Notes under the pieces: generated by a model
Seen by the model: the letters and a program-made list of their open reading frames with translations, nothing else
The model's database searches: none
What the model was told of the DNA's origin: nothing
Position numbers and translations under genes: made by a program
Shown here: positions 1 through 9,295 of the stretch, piece after piece
Layout: each line of letters begins with the position of its first letter
Position numbering within the stretch: position 1 is the first letter of the stretch
Assembly: GCA_031376385.1 (NCBI GenBank)
Contig: JANMDQ010000020.1
Location: 62,001 to 126,000 of the forward strand
Source: Aquisediminimonas sp031376385
Lineage (GTDB): Bacteria > Pseudomonadota > Alphaproteobacteria > Sphingomonadales > Sphingomonadaceae
Reading direction: 5' to 3'
Length of the DNA: 64,000 bases

Positions 1-2241
1 GCTCACGACACCTGCTGTCAGATCGAGTAGGCCATAGCCGCCGATTGTCCCTGCTGCGCGCTGTGCGGCGTTACCAACAAAGAGCGATAGCTGCTTTGAC
101 TGGATCGAGCCTTGGGCGCCAAAAGTGAAGTCCAACGAGTTTCCGGTCCGCAAACGATAATCCGCGCCGAGGGAGCCCTTCCACTTTGGAGCGTATGCCA
201 AAGACGTGCCGTTTGGCACCAGATCACCGGCATTACCGCCAGCAGGCAGGCGGAACGCATCAACCTTCGCGTCGGTGTAAGCAAGTCCGCCTGAGATGGT
301 TAGATCGTTGGCCGGACGCCAGAGCAGATCAAGCTCCGCACCGCGCGTTGAGATGACGCCTGCATTGGCAAAGCGCGTTGTGACAACACCTGCAACAACA
401 TCGGGATTGTTTGCTTGGAAATTCTTATATTTGGCATAATAGGCCGCCAAATTGAGAACCAATGTTCCGCCAAACAGACTGTTTTTCAACCCAACTTCAT
501 AGCTATCGGCTGTTTCCGGTGCGATGGGGAAGCCGCCGCTAGCCGTTGTCTGGTTGAAGAACGTGTTGAATGCTGGCCCCTTATATCCCCGCGCAAACGT
601 GGCGTAGGCCATGATGTCATCGCTCACATCATACTGGATGCCGGCTTTGCCAGACCAATTGTCATTGGTCGTTTTGTTGCGGAACGGAATGCCGTTAGTC
701 ACTCCCGCAACGAATGCCCCATTCACAACGGTTCCATTGTTGAACACGCCAGAATCAAAATTGGTGTTCACGCCGGGGATGCCCGCAACATTGGGCGTTG
801 CCACGCGGATATGATCCACATCAAGTTGATCGCTGGTGTAGCGAATGCCAGCAATCACCCTGAATGCATCGGACACATTGATTGTGCCCTGCGCGAAGAA
901 AGCCAGATTTTTGAACACGGAACCAAAATTCGCGGTGCCAGACTGGACGATGGTTGCTGGTGCGCCAACCGCAGCGCATGAAGTGAGGGTCGCTGGACGC
1001 GGCGAAATGTCACACCGTCGCACCGTGCGTGTAAAGGTGCGGCGGCTTTCAGCGCGTGAGTAATATGCGCCAACGACATAGTCGAAGAACTGCTTACCGG
1101 GTGACGTCAGACGGATTTCCTGACTGAACGTGTTTCCCGTCTGTGGCCCATCGTCGCGTGAATCCTGCAGGTTGAAACGGCCTGCCGTTGAGTTCACATC
1201 GACAAACGGCAAGCTAATGAAATCGCCATCGCGAATTTCGCGTTCGTTGAACTTACGGTAAGCAGTGATTGAGGTGACTGTTTGATTGCCCAGCGTCGCA
1301 TCCATCTGGAACGAAAGGCCCCAGCTGGTCTGCTGACTTTGTGTCAGCAGATTTTGGCGGATACGGCGGGTTTTGTCGCCAAGGATTGATGGCAGGGCTG
1401 ATGATATGTAATTGAGATTGGTCGTGTTTGTCGTTCCGTCTGCGTTGATCGGAACGCCGCCGATCACTTCCGCACAGCAATCATCCTTCGCCTTGCGCCA
1501 GTCGCCGATCAGTGTGAAGGTCACATCAGGGGACACTTCCGCAACCAATGCCGCGCGAATGCCGTAACGCTCATAGCCATTGACCTTGGTATTCAGGGCT
1601 TCGTTGAAGATGTTGCCATCATATTTGCCGTAAAAGCCATTGACGCGAAGGGCCGTGCCTGTGCCGATTGGCAGATTTATCATCGCACGTCCGCGATATT
1701 CCGATTTGTCGAAATAGCTGGCCTCTAGCGATCCTTCCAAAGTGTCCGTCGGCTTTTTGGTGATGATATTGACCACGCCAGCCGACGCATTCTTGCCAAA
1801 AAGCGTTCCCTGCGGACCACGCAGCACTTCGATCCGCTCGATATCCACTAGGTCGCTGAATGCTTCGCCGGCGCGGCTGTAGACAACGCCGTCAACCACA
1901 GTTGAAACCGATGGCTCACCCGCGATTGAGAAAGTCGACGTGCCAACGCCGCGCAGAAAAAGCGACTGGTTGATGGCTGCACCTGACTTACGGAAATTGA
2001 GCGCAGGCACCAGATACTGTGCATTTTCCAAGTTGATGCCGCCTTGATTGGCGATGGCGGCACCAGAGATGACTGACACGGCAACCGGCACATCTTGTAG
2101 ACGCTCAGACCGCTTTTGCGCTGTTACAACGATTTCTGCGGGGGCCGTATTGTCATCCTCAGCCGCAGCCTCCTGCGCCCATGCGGGCAGTGCAGTGGCG
2201 ATGAACGCCAGCGCAGTGGTCGCTTTCAAAAATGTCTTCAT
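1..2241 (-). CDS. TonB-dependent receptor (3' end outside window)
   Basis: Outer-membrane active transporter using TonB energy to import a bulky substrate (siderophore, glycan or similar; not identifiable here). At least 747 residues are visible. A signal peptide (MKTFLKATTALAFIATALPA, cleavage near AWAQ) is followed by the TonB-box/plug start EIVVTAQKRSERLQDVPVAV, typical of sphingomonad receptors. The plug motif LRGPQGTLFGKNASAG comes next, then long barrel sequence. The C-terminal strand lies off the window edge. An AGGAA-type ribosome site precedes the ATG. It lies 63 bp downstream of the co-directional Gfo/Idh/MocA gene, so the two probably share a transcript and substrate. Family call is firm; substrate unknown. 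Confidence 0.93.
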   Translation of the reverse strand, partial: MKTFLKATTALAFIATALPAWAQEAAAEDDNTAPAEIVVTAQKRSERLQDVPVAVSVISGAAIANQGGINLENAQYLVPALNFRKSGAAINQSLFLRGVGTSTFSIAGEPSVSTVVDGVVYSRAGEAFSDLVDIERIEVLRGPQGTLFGKNASAGVVNIITKKPTDTLEGSLEASYFDKSEYRGRAMINLPIGTGTALRVNGFYGKYDGNIFNEALNTKVNGYERYGIRAALVAEVSPDVTFTLIGDWRKAKDDCCAEVIGGVPINADGTTNTTNLNYISSALPSILGDKTRRIRQNLLTQSQQTSWGLSFQMDATLGNQTVTSITAYRKFNEREIRDGDFISLPFVDVNSTAGRFNLQDSRDDGPQTGNTFSQEIRLTSPGKQFFDYVVGAYYSRAESRRTFTRTVRRCDISPRPATLTSCAAVGAPATIVQSGTANFGSVFKNLAFFAQGTINVSDAFRVIAGIRYTSDQLDVDHIRVATPNVAGIPGVNTNFDSGVFNNGTVVNGAFVAGVTNGIPFRNKTTNDNWSGKAGIQYDVSDDIMAYATFARGYKGPAFNTFFNQTTASGGFPIAPETADSYEVGLKNSLFGGTLVLNLAAYYAKYKNFQANNPDVVAGVVTTRFANAGVISTRGAELDLLWRPANDLTISGGLAYTDAKVDAFRLPAGGNAGDLVPNGTSLAYAPKWKGSLGADYRLRTGNSLDFTFGAQGSIQSKQLSLFVGNAAQRAAGTIGGYGLLDLTAGVVS

Positions 2242-2304
2242 AGGGGTATTCCTTCCTGCTTATGATCCCGCCTGGCTGTTTGTTCAGACCATCGCGGATT
2301 TGGT

Positions 2305-3393
2305 TCAAAATCCAAGTTCACTCATGTTAACTGCTCGCTTCTCGCGAGCGCTGATTTCGGCTGCCACTCCAATGGAAACGGCGCGAAGGCCGTCTTCTGC
2401 AGTGACTTCCACTTGTCCCTCACCGCGAACTGCGGCGATGAATTTCTGATGCTCATAGAAAGTTGAGCCATAATGACTGCCAGCCTTCAGCGCTGTGTCA
2501 TCCACGCCGACATGAACGCGTTCCACTGCCTTGGGGTTCATAAATCCCGTGCGCGGTGAGAAAATGAGGTCGCCCGTTGGGATCAGGCAATCGAGCCGCG
2601 CCTTATCTCCAACTGCCGTAATTTCTTCTTGATTTTCAGAACCTTCAGCAAACATGCTGAGATCAAGCATCGCTCGCACACCATTCGCAAAATCGACGGT
2701 AGTATAGCTGTTGTCAAGAATATCAGGCGCTCGGCCGTCATACCGCTCATCAAGATGGTTCACATCCATCGCGCCGGAGCAATAGACGCGGACAGCTTCG
2801 CTTTGGATGATCAAGCGCATGAGATCAAAGAAATGGCAGCATTTTTCCACCATCGTCCCGCCGCTATTCGCAGAGAAGCGGTTCCAGTCGCCCACTTTTT
2901 TTAGGAAGGGAAACCGATGTTCGCGAATGGACAGCATCCGCAGCTTGCCAATGCGCTCAGCATGAAGTTGGGCGATGAATTCTGCCGCAGGCGGCATGTA
3001 GCGATATTCCATCGCCGTCCAGAAAATTCCGGGGGACTTGGCCGCGCGGTCAACAACCCAACGCGCGTCTTCGATCGTCGTCGCCAACGGCTTTTCGCAC
3101 AGGATGTGAAGCCCTGCGTCAAACAGTGGCCCCAGTTCGGCGCGGTGAGTATGATTGGGGGACGCCACAATAACAGCATCAATCAGGCCTGAAGCCGCCA
3201 TTTCTGCGGTTGAATTGAACGTCGCGACTCCGTCTACCGCCGCACCAAGCGCCGTCTTTGCCCAACCGAGCGAGCTTTCAACCGGATCAGCAAGCGCACT
3301 CACAACCGCGCCCGGCGTAATTGCCAGGTTCTGGATATGCTCCACACCCATCATGCCAGTGCCTGTCAGGCCATAGCGAACTGTGCTAACCAA
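2305..3393 (-). CDS. Gfo/Idh/MocA family NAD(P)-dependent oxidoreductase
   Basis: Cytosolic dehydrogenase of 362 aa. The N-terminal Rossmann fold begins VRYGLTGTGMMG. The dinucleotide-fold segment IVASPNHTHRAELGPLFDAG and the family signature CEKPLA (near residue 100) follow, and a C-terminal alpha/beta substrate domain completes it. Substrates of this family are usually sugars, inositols or their acids. The start is a TTG supported by a GAGGAG ribosome site 6 nt upstream, so no ATG is needed. It is divergent from the LacI-type gene with 101 bp between them, a layout typical of a regulator controlling its neighbour. The TonB receptor follows downstream. Confidence 0.9.
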   Translation of the reverse strand: MVSTVRYGLTGTGMMGVEHIQNLAITPGAVVSALADPVESSLGWAKTALGAAVDGVATFNSTAEMAASGLIDAVIVASPNHTHRAELGPLFDAGLHILCEKPLATTIEDARWVVDRAAKSPGIFWTAMEYRYMPPAAEFIAQLHAERIGKLRMLSIREHRFPFLKKVGDWNRFSANSGGTMVEKCCHFFDLMRLIIQSEAVRVYCSGAMDVNHLDERYDGRAPDILDNSYTTVDFANGVRAMLDLSMFAEGSENQEEITAVGDKARLDCLIPTGDLIFSPRTGFMNPKAVERVHVGVDDTALKAGSHYGSTFYEHQKFIAAVRGEGQVEVTAEDGLRAVSIGVAAEISAREKRAVNMSELGF

Positions 3394-3408
3394 TTCACTC
3401 TCCTCTTA

Positions 3409-3422
3409 TGACAGCCTTGTCA
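3409..3422. promoter_or_regulatory. Palindrome in the Gfo/LacI divergent promoter region
   Basis: TGACA-GCCT-TGTCA, perfect 5-bp arms with a 4-nt spacer, in the 101-bp gap between the oxidoreductase and the LacI-type regulator. Its position suits an operator for that regulator. It lacks the central CG typical of many LacI operators, so this is only a candidate. Confidence 0.3.
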
Positions 3423-3494
3423 CAAAAGCAGGGCAATTGGCAAGCAGATGTTGCGCCCCTTCCCTCCCCGTTCATCGCATGTTAGCCTCCGGCC

Positions 3495-4496
3495 ATGCGT
3501 GTCACGATTAAAGATGTTTCCCGGATTGCGGGCGTTTCCATCAAGACCGTGTCACGCGTTCTCAACAAGGAAAAATATGTTCGTGAAGAAACGCGGGCAA
3601 AAGTTGCGGCGGCCGTCGCTGAGTTGAACTTCAGCCCCAGCCTTGCCGCGCGCACGCTTGCGGGGTCCCGGTCGTTTCAGATTGCCCTGATCTACGACAA
3701 TCACAGCCCCTATTACATCCATGCCATTCAAGCTGGCGTGTGGGCGCGGTGCCGGGAACAAGGCGTGCGGATGCTGGCGCAACCCGTTGACATTGCGTCA
3801 GCCACGCTCGCGCAGGAAATTGGCGGGCTGATTGACGAGACGCATGTGGACGGCGTTATCCTCTCCTCTCCCGTCACCGACGCGCCAGAAGCCTTGGCAG
3901 AGCTAGAGCGCCGCAACATCCGCTTCGTTCGCATTTCGCCGGGGACCAACCATGCGATGACGAGTTCGGTATTCATGGATGATGCGCAGGCCGCTGACGA
4001 TATGACGACTCATCTGATCAATCAGGGTCACCGGCGGATCGGTTTTGTCATCGGGCACCCCAATCACATGGCGAGTGACGAACGACATTTCGGGTATCGC
4101 CGCGCGCTTGATCGTGCGGGGATTGGCTATGAGCCGTCGCTGGTCCGCCCCGGTGAATTTGATTTCGCCAGTGGCATGGCCGCAGCAGAGGCGCTGTTGA
4201 CGCTTCCGAAAAAGCCCACCGCGATCTTTGCCAGCAATGATGATATGGCCGCTGGCATATTATCCTATGCCCATCATGTAGGCTTGGAGGTTCCGCGCGA
4301 TCTGTCAGTGGCGGGCTTTGATGATACCGATTTGGCGCAACTCGTATGGCCACCCCTGACCACAATCCGCCAGCCGACCCGGGATTTGGCCTTTGCCGCA
4401 ACAGGTTTGCTGTTCGAGGCTGACCCCGTGATCACGCATCAGCGCCTGCAACATGAACTGATTGTTCGCGGCAGCACAGCCCGCGTTCGCGGGTGA
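3495..4496 (+). CDS. LacI-family transcriptional regulator
   Basis: 333-aa DNA-binding regulator. The N-terminal helix-turn-helix (residues about 1-25, VTIKDVSRIAGVSIKTVSRV) and hinge sequence SPSLAARTLAGSRS are canonical. The periplasmic-binding-protein-like effector domain (from about residue 60) ends in the usual ASNDDMAAGIL and LSVAGFDDTDLA blocks. The effector is unknown. It probably controls the divergent oxidoreductase/TonB receptor genes and perhaps the aldo/keto reductase that follows 68 bp downstream on the same strand. Confidence 0.95.
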   Translation: MRVTIKDVSRIAGVSIKTVSRVLNKEKYVREETRAKVAAAVAELNFSPSLAARTLAGSRSFQIALIYDNHSPYYIHAIQAGVWARCREQGVRMLAQPVDIASATLAQEIGGLIDETHVDGVILSSPVTDAPEALAELERRNIRFVRISPGTNHAMTSSVFMDDAQAADDMTTHLINQGHRRIGFVIGHPNHMASDERHFGYRRALDRAGIGYEPSLVRPGEFDFASGMAAAEALLTLPKKPTAIFASNDDMAAGILSYAHHVGLEVPRDLSVAGFDDTDLAQLVWPPLTTIRQPTRDLAFAATGLLFEADPVITHQRLQHELIVRGSTARVRG

Positions 4497-4564
4497 AGGC
4501 TTGACCAACTGAGCGAAATTCGCCAACTAAGACACCGTTGTCATAAGCTGGAGCGCGTTGCCGC

Positions 4565-5473
4565 ATGAGCCACCTTCCCCCCGTTCCCGCCACGCGTTTG
4601 CTGGGCAATAGCGATATTGAAGTTTCGTCACTCGCTTGGGGGATGTGGCGTTTCAATGGCGATGATCTGGGCGCCGCACGGGCTTTGGTTGATGCTGCTT
4701 TCAACGCTGGCATCACATTCTTTGATACCGCAGACATTTATGGCTGCGACACACCGGCGGGTTGGGGATCTTCGGAGGCTTTGCTGGGCCGAGTCTTTGA
4801 ACAGAGTCCGGGACTGCGCGACAAAATGGTGCTGGCCAGCAAAGGCGGGATAAGCTTGGGTGTGCCTTACAACTCCTGTTCCGACTATATCCATGCGGCT
4901 GTTGACGCTTCGCTGACACGTTTGAAAACAGACCGGTTGGACCTGTGGCAAATCCATCGGCCCGATTTATTGGCCCATCCACAAGAAGTTGCCCACATTC
5001 TTGAAGACATTGTTGCATCAGGTAAAGTGCGCGCAGTAGGAATATCGAACTTCACTCGCGCTCAGACCGCAGCACTGCGGCGCTATTTGACGATACCGCT
5101 GGTGAGCACGCAGCCAGAATTCTCGGCGCTGCAGCTTGACCCCATTGAAACTGGTTTGCTCGATCAGGCGATGGAACACGGCACTTCGGTGCTTGCCTGG
5201 TCCCCCCTCGGTCAGGGCCGGATAGCGGAGCCAACCAACGTCCGTGAACGTGAAGTGGCGGCTGCACTTGATAAAATTGCGTTGGCCCAAGGTGCGTCGC
5301 GAACTGCTGTGGCCTATAGCTGGATCATGGCCCATCCTGCGGGCTGCATTCCTATCGTCGGGTCGCAACAAGTTTCGCGCATCGCCGAAGCTGCAGACGC
5401 TTATAAAGTGCAATGGACTCGCGCTGATTGGTATGCAGTGCTCGTCGCCTCTCGTCAGGAACCACTGCCATGA
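4565..5473 (+). CDS. Aldo/keto reductase
   Basis: 302-aa NADP-dependent carbonyl reductase with a TIM-barrel fold. The catalytic tetrad is visible: Asp and Tyr in FFDTADIYG, Lys in LASKGG, His in WQIHRPD. The start LLGNSDIEVSSLAWGMWRF fits the general (YdhF/YajO-like) group. Its stop overlaps the start of the next gene by ATGA, so the two are translationally coupled. It lies directly downstream of the LacI-type regulator, which suggests a catabolic role on the same unknown substrate. Confidence 0.92.
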   Translation: MSHLPPVPATRLLGNSDIEVSSLAWGMWRFNGDDLGAARALVDAAFNAGITFFDTADIYGCDTPAGWGSSEALLGRVFEQSPGLRDKMVLASKGGISLGVPYNSCSDYIHAAVDASLTRLKTDRLDLWQIHRPDLLAHPQEVAHILEDIVASGKVRAVGISNFTRAQTAALRRYLTIPLVSTQPEFSALQLDPIETGLLDQAMEHGTSVLAWSPLGQGRIAEPTNVREREVAAALDKIALAQGASRTAVAYSWIMAHPAGCIPIVGSQQVSRIAEAADAYKVQWTRADWYAVLVASRQEPLP

Positions 5474-6543
5474 CGTCAAAACCTCAGTGCGAAATTAGCT
5501 GGTTTTCCGCACTTTGTGATGATGATTATGAATTTCTGGGTCAGCCTGACCCTGCTTTGGCATCCAGTTGGGAGCATTGCCGCAATATCGTTTTAAACGC
5601 CGAAAAGGGCGGGTTTGATAATGTCCTCCTTCCCTCCGGCTATGCGCTGGGGATGGACACGACCGTTTTTGCTGCGGCCATAGCCACGCTCACACAGCGC
5701 ATCCGGCTGCTCATGGCTGTGCGGATTGGCGAGACTTGGCCCCCGCAACTCGCCCGCCAAATTGCAACGCTTGACCAGATTCTGGGAGGGCGTCTTACCA
5801 TCAACATCATCTCATCCGATATGCCGGGTGAGAAAATGGAGAGCGAACCCCGCTATCGCCGCACGGTTGAGGTGATGCACATCCTGAAGACACTGCTCAA
5901 CGGCGAACATCTCAGCCGTCAGGGGGAGCATTACCAACTCGATATCGATCCCCCGCGCATGACGACAGTTTCTGGCAAATGCCCGCCGCTCTATTTCGGT
6001 GGCTTGTCGCCTGCGGCCAAGGATGCAGCCGCGGAAGGCAGCGACGTCTATCTGATGTGGCCCGAAACGGTGCAAGGTGCCGCAGATTTGGTTGCGGATA
6101 TGACCACGCGAGCTGCCGCGAAGTCGCGCACGTTGAAATATGGCTTCCGCGCTCACGTCATTGTGCGGGAAACGGAAGACGAAGCGCGCAGCGCGGCGGA
6201 TCGGCTGCTGTCTAAGCTCGACGCGGACACTGGGGCCGCAATCCGCAACAAGTCACTCGACGCGCAGACCTATGGTGTCGCGCGGCAGGCAGAGCTGAGG
6301 GAGGCCTCTGCGGCCAATGATGGGTATATCGAGGACAATCTGTGGACCGGTATTGGTCGCGCTCGCTCAGGCTGCGGTGCTGCAATTGTTGGCAATCCGG
6401 ATCAAGTGCTGGCTAAGTTGAAGGCCTATCAAGCGGTGGGGATTGAGGCGTTTATCCTGTCTGGCTACACTCATATTGGCGAATGCGACATGTTTGCGCG
6501 CTATGTGGTGCCTCATATCGAACATGGGCCGTTGATCGTCTGA
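5470..6543 (+). CDS. LLM-class flavin-dependent oxidoreductase (SsuD-like)
   Basis: 357-aa luciferase-like monooxygenase of the alkanesulfonate monooxygenase branch. Key blocks are EISWFSALCDDDYEFLG at the N terminus, AEKGGFDNVLLPSGYALGMD, MAVRIGETWPPQLARQIATLD and GGRLTINIISSD. These enzymes use reduced FMN from a separate reductase to oxidise sulfonates or related compounds. No reductase gene is next to it. The ATG at 5470 overlaps the aldo/keto reductase stop; an upstream in-frame start would lie inside that gene and lacks support. Confidence 0.88.
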   Translation: MTSKPQCEISWFSALCDDDYEFLGQPDPALASSWEHCRNIVLNAEKGGFDNVLLPSGYALGMDTTVFAAAIATLTQRIRLLMAVRIGETWPPQLARQIATLDQILGGRLTINIISSDMPGEKMESEPRYRRTVEVMHILKTLLNGEHLSRQGEHYQLDIDPPRMTTVSGKCPPLYFGGLSPAAKDAAAEGSDVYLMWPETVQGAADLVADMTTRAAAKSRTLKYGFRAHVIVRETEDEARSAADRLLSKLDADTGAAIRNKSLDAQTYGVARQAELREASAANDGYIEDNLWTGIGRARSGCGAAIVGNPDQVLAKLKAYQAVGIEAFILSGYTHIGECDMFARYVVPHIEHGPLIV

Positions 6544-6587
6544 ACGCGCCTCTTCAATTTAGAGGTTGACGCTGCTCGCCCTCTCGC

Positions 6588-6605
6588 CTTTACGCTAACG
6601 TAAAG
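6588..6605. promoter_or_regulatory. Perfect palindrome before acyl-CoA dehydrogenase pair
   Basis: CTTTACG-CTAA-CGTAAAG, 7-bp arms with a 4-nt centre, ending 19 nt before the ATG at 6625. A TTGACG box lies at 6566-6571, so the palindrome overlaps the expected -10 region. This is a likely repressor site for the acyl-CoA dehydrogenase genes. It resembles palindromes reported for regulators of acyl-CoA and branched-chain degradation (LiuR-like), but that match is from memory. Confidence 0.45.
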
Positions 6606-6624
6606 CAGTGAGAGGAAGCCGCAC

Positions 6625-7722
6625 ATGAATTTCCAATTTTCCGATGAGGCAGAGGCCCTGCGCGAACAGGCGCGGCGCTTTTTGGAGGACAAGTCACCGA
6701 AGTTAAAAGCGCGCGCGGTGATGGAGTCGGGGGTTAGCCATGACGCTGCGCTCTGGCAGGAAATCGTCGATCTCGGCTGGACCGCTCTTCGCATTCCAGA
6801 GGAACATGGTGGTTTGGGCCTCTCTGCACTTGAGCTTTGCGTCCTGGCAGAAGAAGTGGGCCGGGCGCTCGCTCCTGTGCCGTTCACTTCCTCTGTATTG
6901 CTGGCGACTGAAGCGCTGCTGCTTGGCGGAACGGATGCACAAAAGGCCAAATGGCTGCCGAAACTGGCCGATGGAAGTGCGATTGGCGCAGTGGCCCTTG
7001 CAGAGGGAACTGCCGTTCCCGGAGGACGGTCAAAGCTTGTTACTTCCGGTGGTCAGGCGAGTGGACAAAAGGCACCCGTGGCGGATGCGGCGTCGGCAGA
7101 TTTCTTCATACTTTCTGGCAGCGATGGACTGTATCTCGTTGAAAAAAATGCCCCTGGGTTAGTGATCGAAGCCGTGGACACCATCGATCTTGTCCGCCGA
7201 TCATCACGCGTCACATTGAACGAGACGCCTGTTGAGCCGCTCACTGGCGGGCGCGAAACACTCGAAAAATTCTTGCAGTCCTCGGCCGTTCTGCTGGCCT
7301 TTGAAGGGCTCGGCGGGGCGGATGCTGCAATGGAAATGGCGGTCACCTACTCCAAAGACCGTGTTGCCTTTGGCCGCAAAATCGGTGGATATCAGGCGGT
7401 GAAACACCGTGCAGCTGATATGTATATCAAGAACCAACTGGCACGCAGCCACGCCTATTACGGGGCTTGGGCGTTGTTGACTGATGCGCCTGAGTTGCCA
7501 CTGGCGGCGGCAGGTGCACGAATAGCAGTGCTGGATGCGTATCAGTTTGCTGCTGAAGAAAATGTGCAATTGCACGGTGGCATTGGCTTCACATGGGAAA
7601 GCGATTGCCAGTTCTTCTACCGCCGCGCGCGGACTTTGGCGCTTTCGCTCGGGTCGAAGGCGCATTGGTCAGATGTGCTGGTGCGGTCGTTGGAACAGCG
7701 CAACACGGCCATGGCGGCATAA
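6625..7722 (+). CDS. Acyl-CoA dehydrogenase (first of pair)
   Basis: FAD flavoenzyme of 365 aa that would put a 2,3-double bond into an acyl-CoA. The N-terminal helical domain starts MNFQFSDEAEALREQARRF. A short, divergent middle domain follows, and the C-terminal helical domain contains DRVAFGRKIGGYQAVKHRAADM and the family signature QLHGGIGFTWE. The middle domain lacks the well-conserved Ser/Thr-rich FAD segment seen in the neighbour, as is usual when two such proteins form a heteromer. A gap of 26 nt to the second gene indicates an operon. Confidence 0.92.
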   Translation: MNFQFSDEAEALREQARRFLEDKSPKLKARAVMESGVSHDAALWQEIVDLGWTALRIPEEHGGLGLSALELCVLAEEVGRALAPVPFTSSVLLATEALLLGGTDAQKAKWLPKLADGSAIGAVALAEGTAVPGGRSKLVTSGGQASGQKAPVADAASADFFILSGSDGLYLVEKNAPGLVIEAVDTIDLVRRSSRVTLNETPVEPLTGGRETLEKFLQSSAVLLAFEGLGGADAAMEMAVTYSKDRVAFGRKIGGYQAVKHRAADMYIKNQLARSHAYYGAWALLTDAPELPLAAAGARIAVLDAYQFAAEENVQLHGGIGFTWESDCQFFYRRARTLALSLGSKAHWSDVLVRSLEQRNTAMAA

Positions 7723-7748
7723 ACAAATTAGAGTGACGGAGACGCAAG

Positions 7749-8969
7749 ATGGATTTCGAAGACACAGCAGAAGAAGCCTCCTACCGCGCACAAGTTCGCG
7801 ACTGGATCCAGTCGAACAAAGCCGCGATCCGCGAAGAGGATCACTCAACTCGCGCGGACTCCGTGGCTGCCGCGAAAGTCTGGCAGAAATTGAAATATGA
7901 CGCAGGCTATGTCGGTATCACTTGGCCCAAAGCCGTGGGTGGCCAAGGCGGAACTGCAATGCAGCAAATTATTTTCAATCAGGAAGAGGCCAAGGTCAAC
8001 GCCCCGACGGGAATCTACGCCATCGGCCTTGGCATGTGCATTCCTACGGTTTTCAGTCATGCTCTTACGCCTGATATCGCCGCACGCTACGTGCCGGTGG
8101 CGATGAAGGGCGAAGAAATTTGGTGCCAGCTTTTCTCTGAGCCTTCCGCTGGGTCAGACCTTGCGGGCATTCGCACCAAGGCAGAACCTGATGGCGATGA
8201 ATGGGTAATCAACGGCCAAAAAGTTTGGACATCAGGCGCGCAGCTCTCTGATTTCGGCATTGTCGTCACGCGGACTGATCCCAGCGTGCCAAAGCACAAA
8301 GGCCTGACCATGTTCATTGTCGATATGAAAGCCCCCGGCGTTGACGTGCGCCCGATCAAGCAAATGTCAGGCGGTAGTGAGTTTAACGAAGTCTTCTTCA
8401 CTGACGTGCGCGTGAAGGACACGCACCGCGTTGGCGGTATCGGTGAAGGCTGGAAAGTCTCACTCACCACGCTGATGCACGAACGGCTGGCTGTGGGCGG
8501 AAAGCCAGCGAGCGCGCCGGGCGTGCAGGAAATGATTGATCTGGCCAAGTCGATTGATCTGGAAGAAGGCAACGCAATGGAACAAAGCCATGTCCGCCAG
8601 AAGATTGCCGAAGCCTATATCAACGATCGCGGCATTGCGCTGACACGGATGCGAACAATCTCGGCCCTGTCATCGGGCCGCACACCGGGGCCGGAAAGCT
8701 CAATCTCGAAGGTTGTTGTCGCCAAGACCATGCAGGATATGGGCGCATTTGCGGCTGACCTATGCGAAGGGGCGGGCCTGATCAACGGTGAAAACATTCC
8801 CCACCTCGCGCGTTTTCAGGGAAGTTATATTGGCTCCGCTGGACTGCGGATCGCAGGTGGAACCGACGAAATCCTTCGCAATATCATTGCGGAACGCGTT
8901 CTGGGTATGCCTGGCGACATCCGCCCAGACAAAGACATCCCGTTCAGCGAAGCAACGCGGCTCGGGTAA
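7749..8969 (+). CDS. Acyl-CoA dehydrogenase (second of pair)
   Basis: 406-aa FAD acyl-CoA dehydrogenase. The middle domain has the canonical WCQLFSEPSAGSDLAGIRTKA and INGQKVWTSGAQ motifs, and the C-terminal domain ends with GGTDEILRNIIAERVLGMP. A GGAG ribosome site lies 8 nt before the ATG. Paired small/large acyl-CoA dehydrogenases like this are used by alphaproteobacteria and actinobacteria for unusual acyl-CoAs such as steroid side chains or branched acids. The actual substrate cannot be read from the sequence. The cobalamin riboswitch begins about 30 nt after the stop. Confidence 0.94.
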   Translation: MDFEDTAEEASYRAQVRDWIQSNKAAIREEDHSTRADSVAAAKVWQKLKYDAGYVGITWPKAVGGQGGTAMQQIIFNQEEAKVNAPTGIYAIGLGMCIPTVFSHALTPDIAARYVPVAMKGEEIWCQLFSEPSAGSDLAGIRTKAEPDGDEWVINGQKVWTSGAQLSDFGIVVTRTDPSVPKHKGLTMFIVDMKAPGVDVRPIKQMSGGSEFNEVFFTDVRVKDTHRVGGIGEGWKVSLTTLMHERLAVGGKPASAPGVQEMIDLAKSIDLEEGNAMEQSHVRQKIAEAYINDRGIALTRMRTISALSSGRTPGPESSISKVVVAKTMQDMGAFAADLCEGAGLINGENIPHLARFQGSYIGSAGLRIAGGTDEILRNIIAERVLGMPGDIRPDKDIPFSEATRLG

Positions 8970-9004
8970 ATGTTGCATTAGGGCACCGCGCCCTGTAACG
9001 CAGT

Positions 9005-9192
9005 GATCGTGTAACAGGTTCCCGGAGACGGGATCAAAAGGGAATTCGGCAGGCGAGGCCACTCGCCTATCCGAAGCTGCCCCCGCAACTGTGATCGGCG
9101 AGTTTGCGCCTTATTACGCCACTGGATCGTCCGACGATCTGGGAAGGCAAGGCCAGATGAAGACCCGAGAGCCAGGAGACCTGCCTGTTGCC
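9005..9192 (+). ncRNA. Cobalamin (vitamin B12) riboswitch
   Basis: RNA aptamer in the 349-nt leader before btuB. Diagnostic blocks occur in the right order: GGTTCCCGGAGACGGGATC and AAAAGGGAAT at about 9018-9045, GCTGCCCCCGCAACTGTGAT at 9076-9095, GCCACTGG at 9118-9125, TGGGAAGGC near 9140, and the B12 box AGCCAGGAGACCTGCC at 9170-9185. Binding of adenosylcobalamin would fold the RNA so that the terminator at 9264-9295 forms and the uptake operon is shut off. Boundaries are approximate. Confidence 0.95.
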
Positions 9193-9263
9193 GTCGTTCT
9201 TTTGCCTGGGCGGGGTGCACCAGGTGATGATCGGGGTCTTCCTCCGCGTGACGACTAGAAGTC

Positions 9264-9295
9264 GGCTGTTCGGGCTTTTCCGGGCAGTCATTTTT
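9264..9295 (+). terminator. Riboswitch-controlled intrinsic terminator
   Basis: Stem GGCTGTTCGG / CCGGGCAGTC (10 bp including three G-U pairs) with the loop GCTTTT, followed by ATTTTT. It lies between the aptamer and btuB, ending 24 nt before the ATG at 9319. That is where a transcriptional expression platform would be expected. Confidence 0.75.

Noticed and set aside
415..981. Plus-strand open frame of 188 codons opposite the first TonB receptor
   Set aside because: The minus-strand receptor reads continuously through it with strong family motifs.
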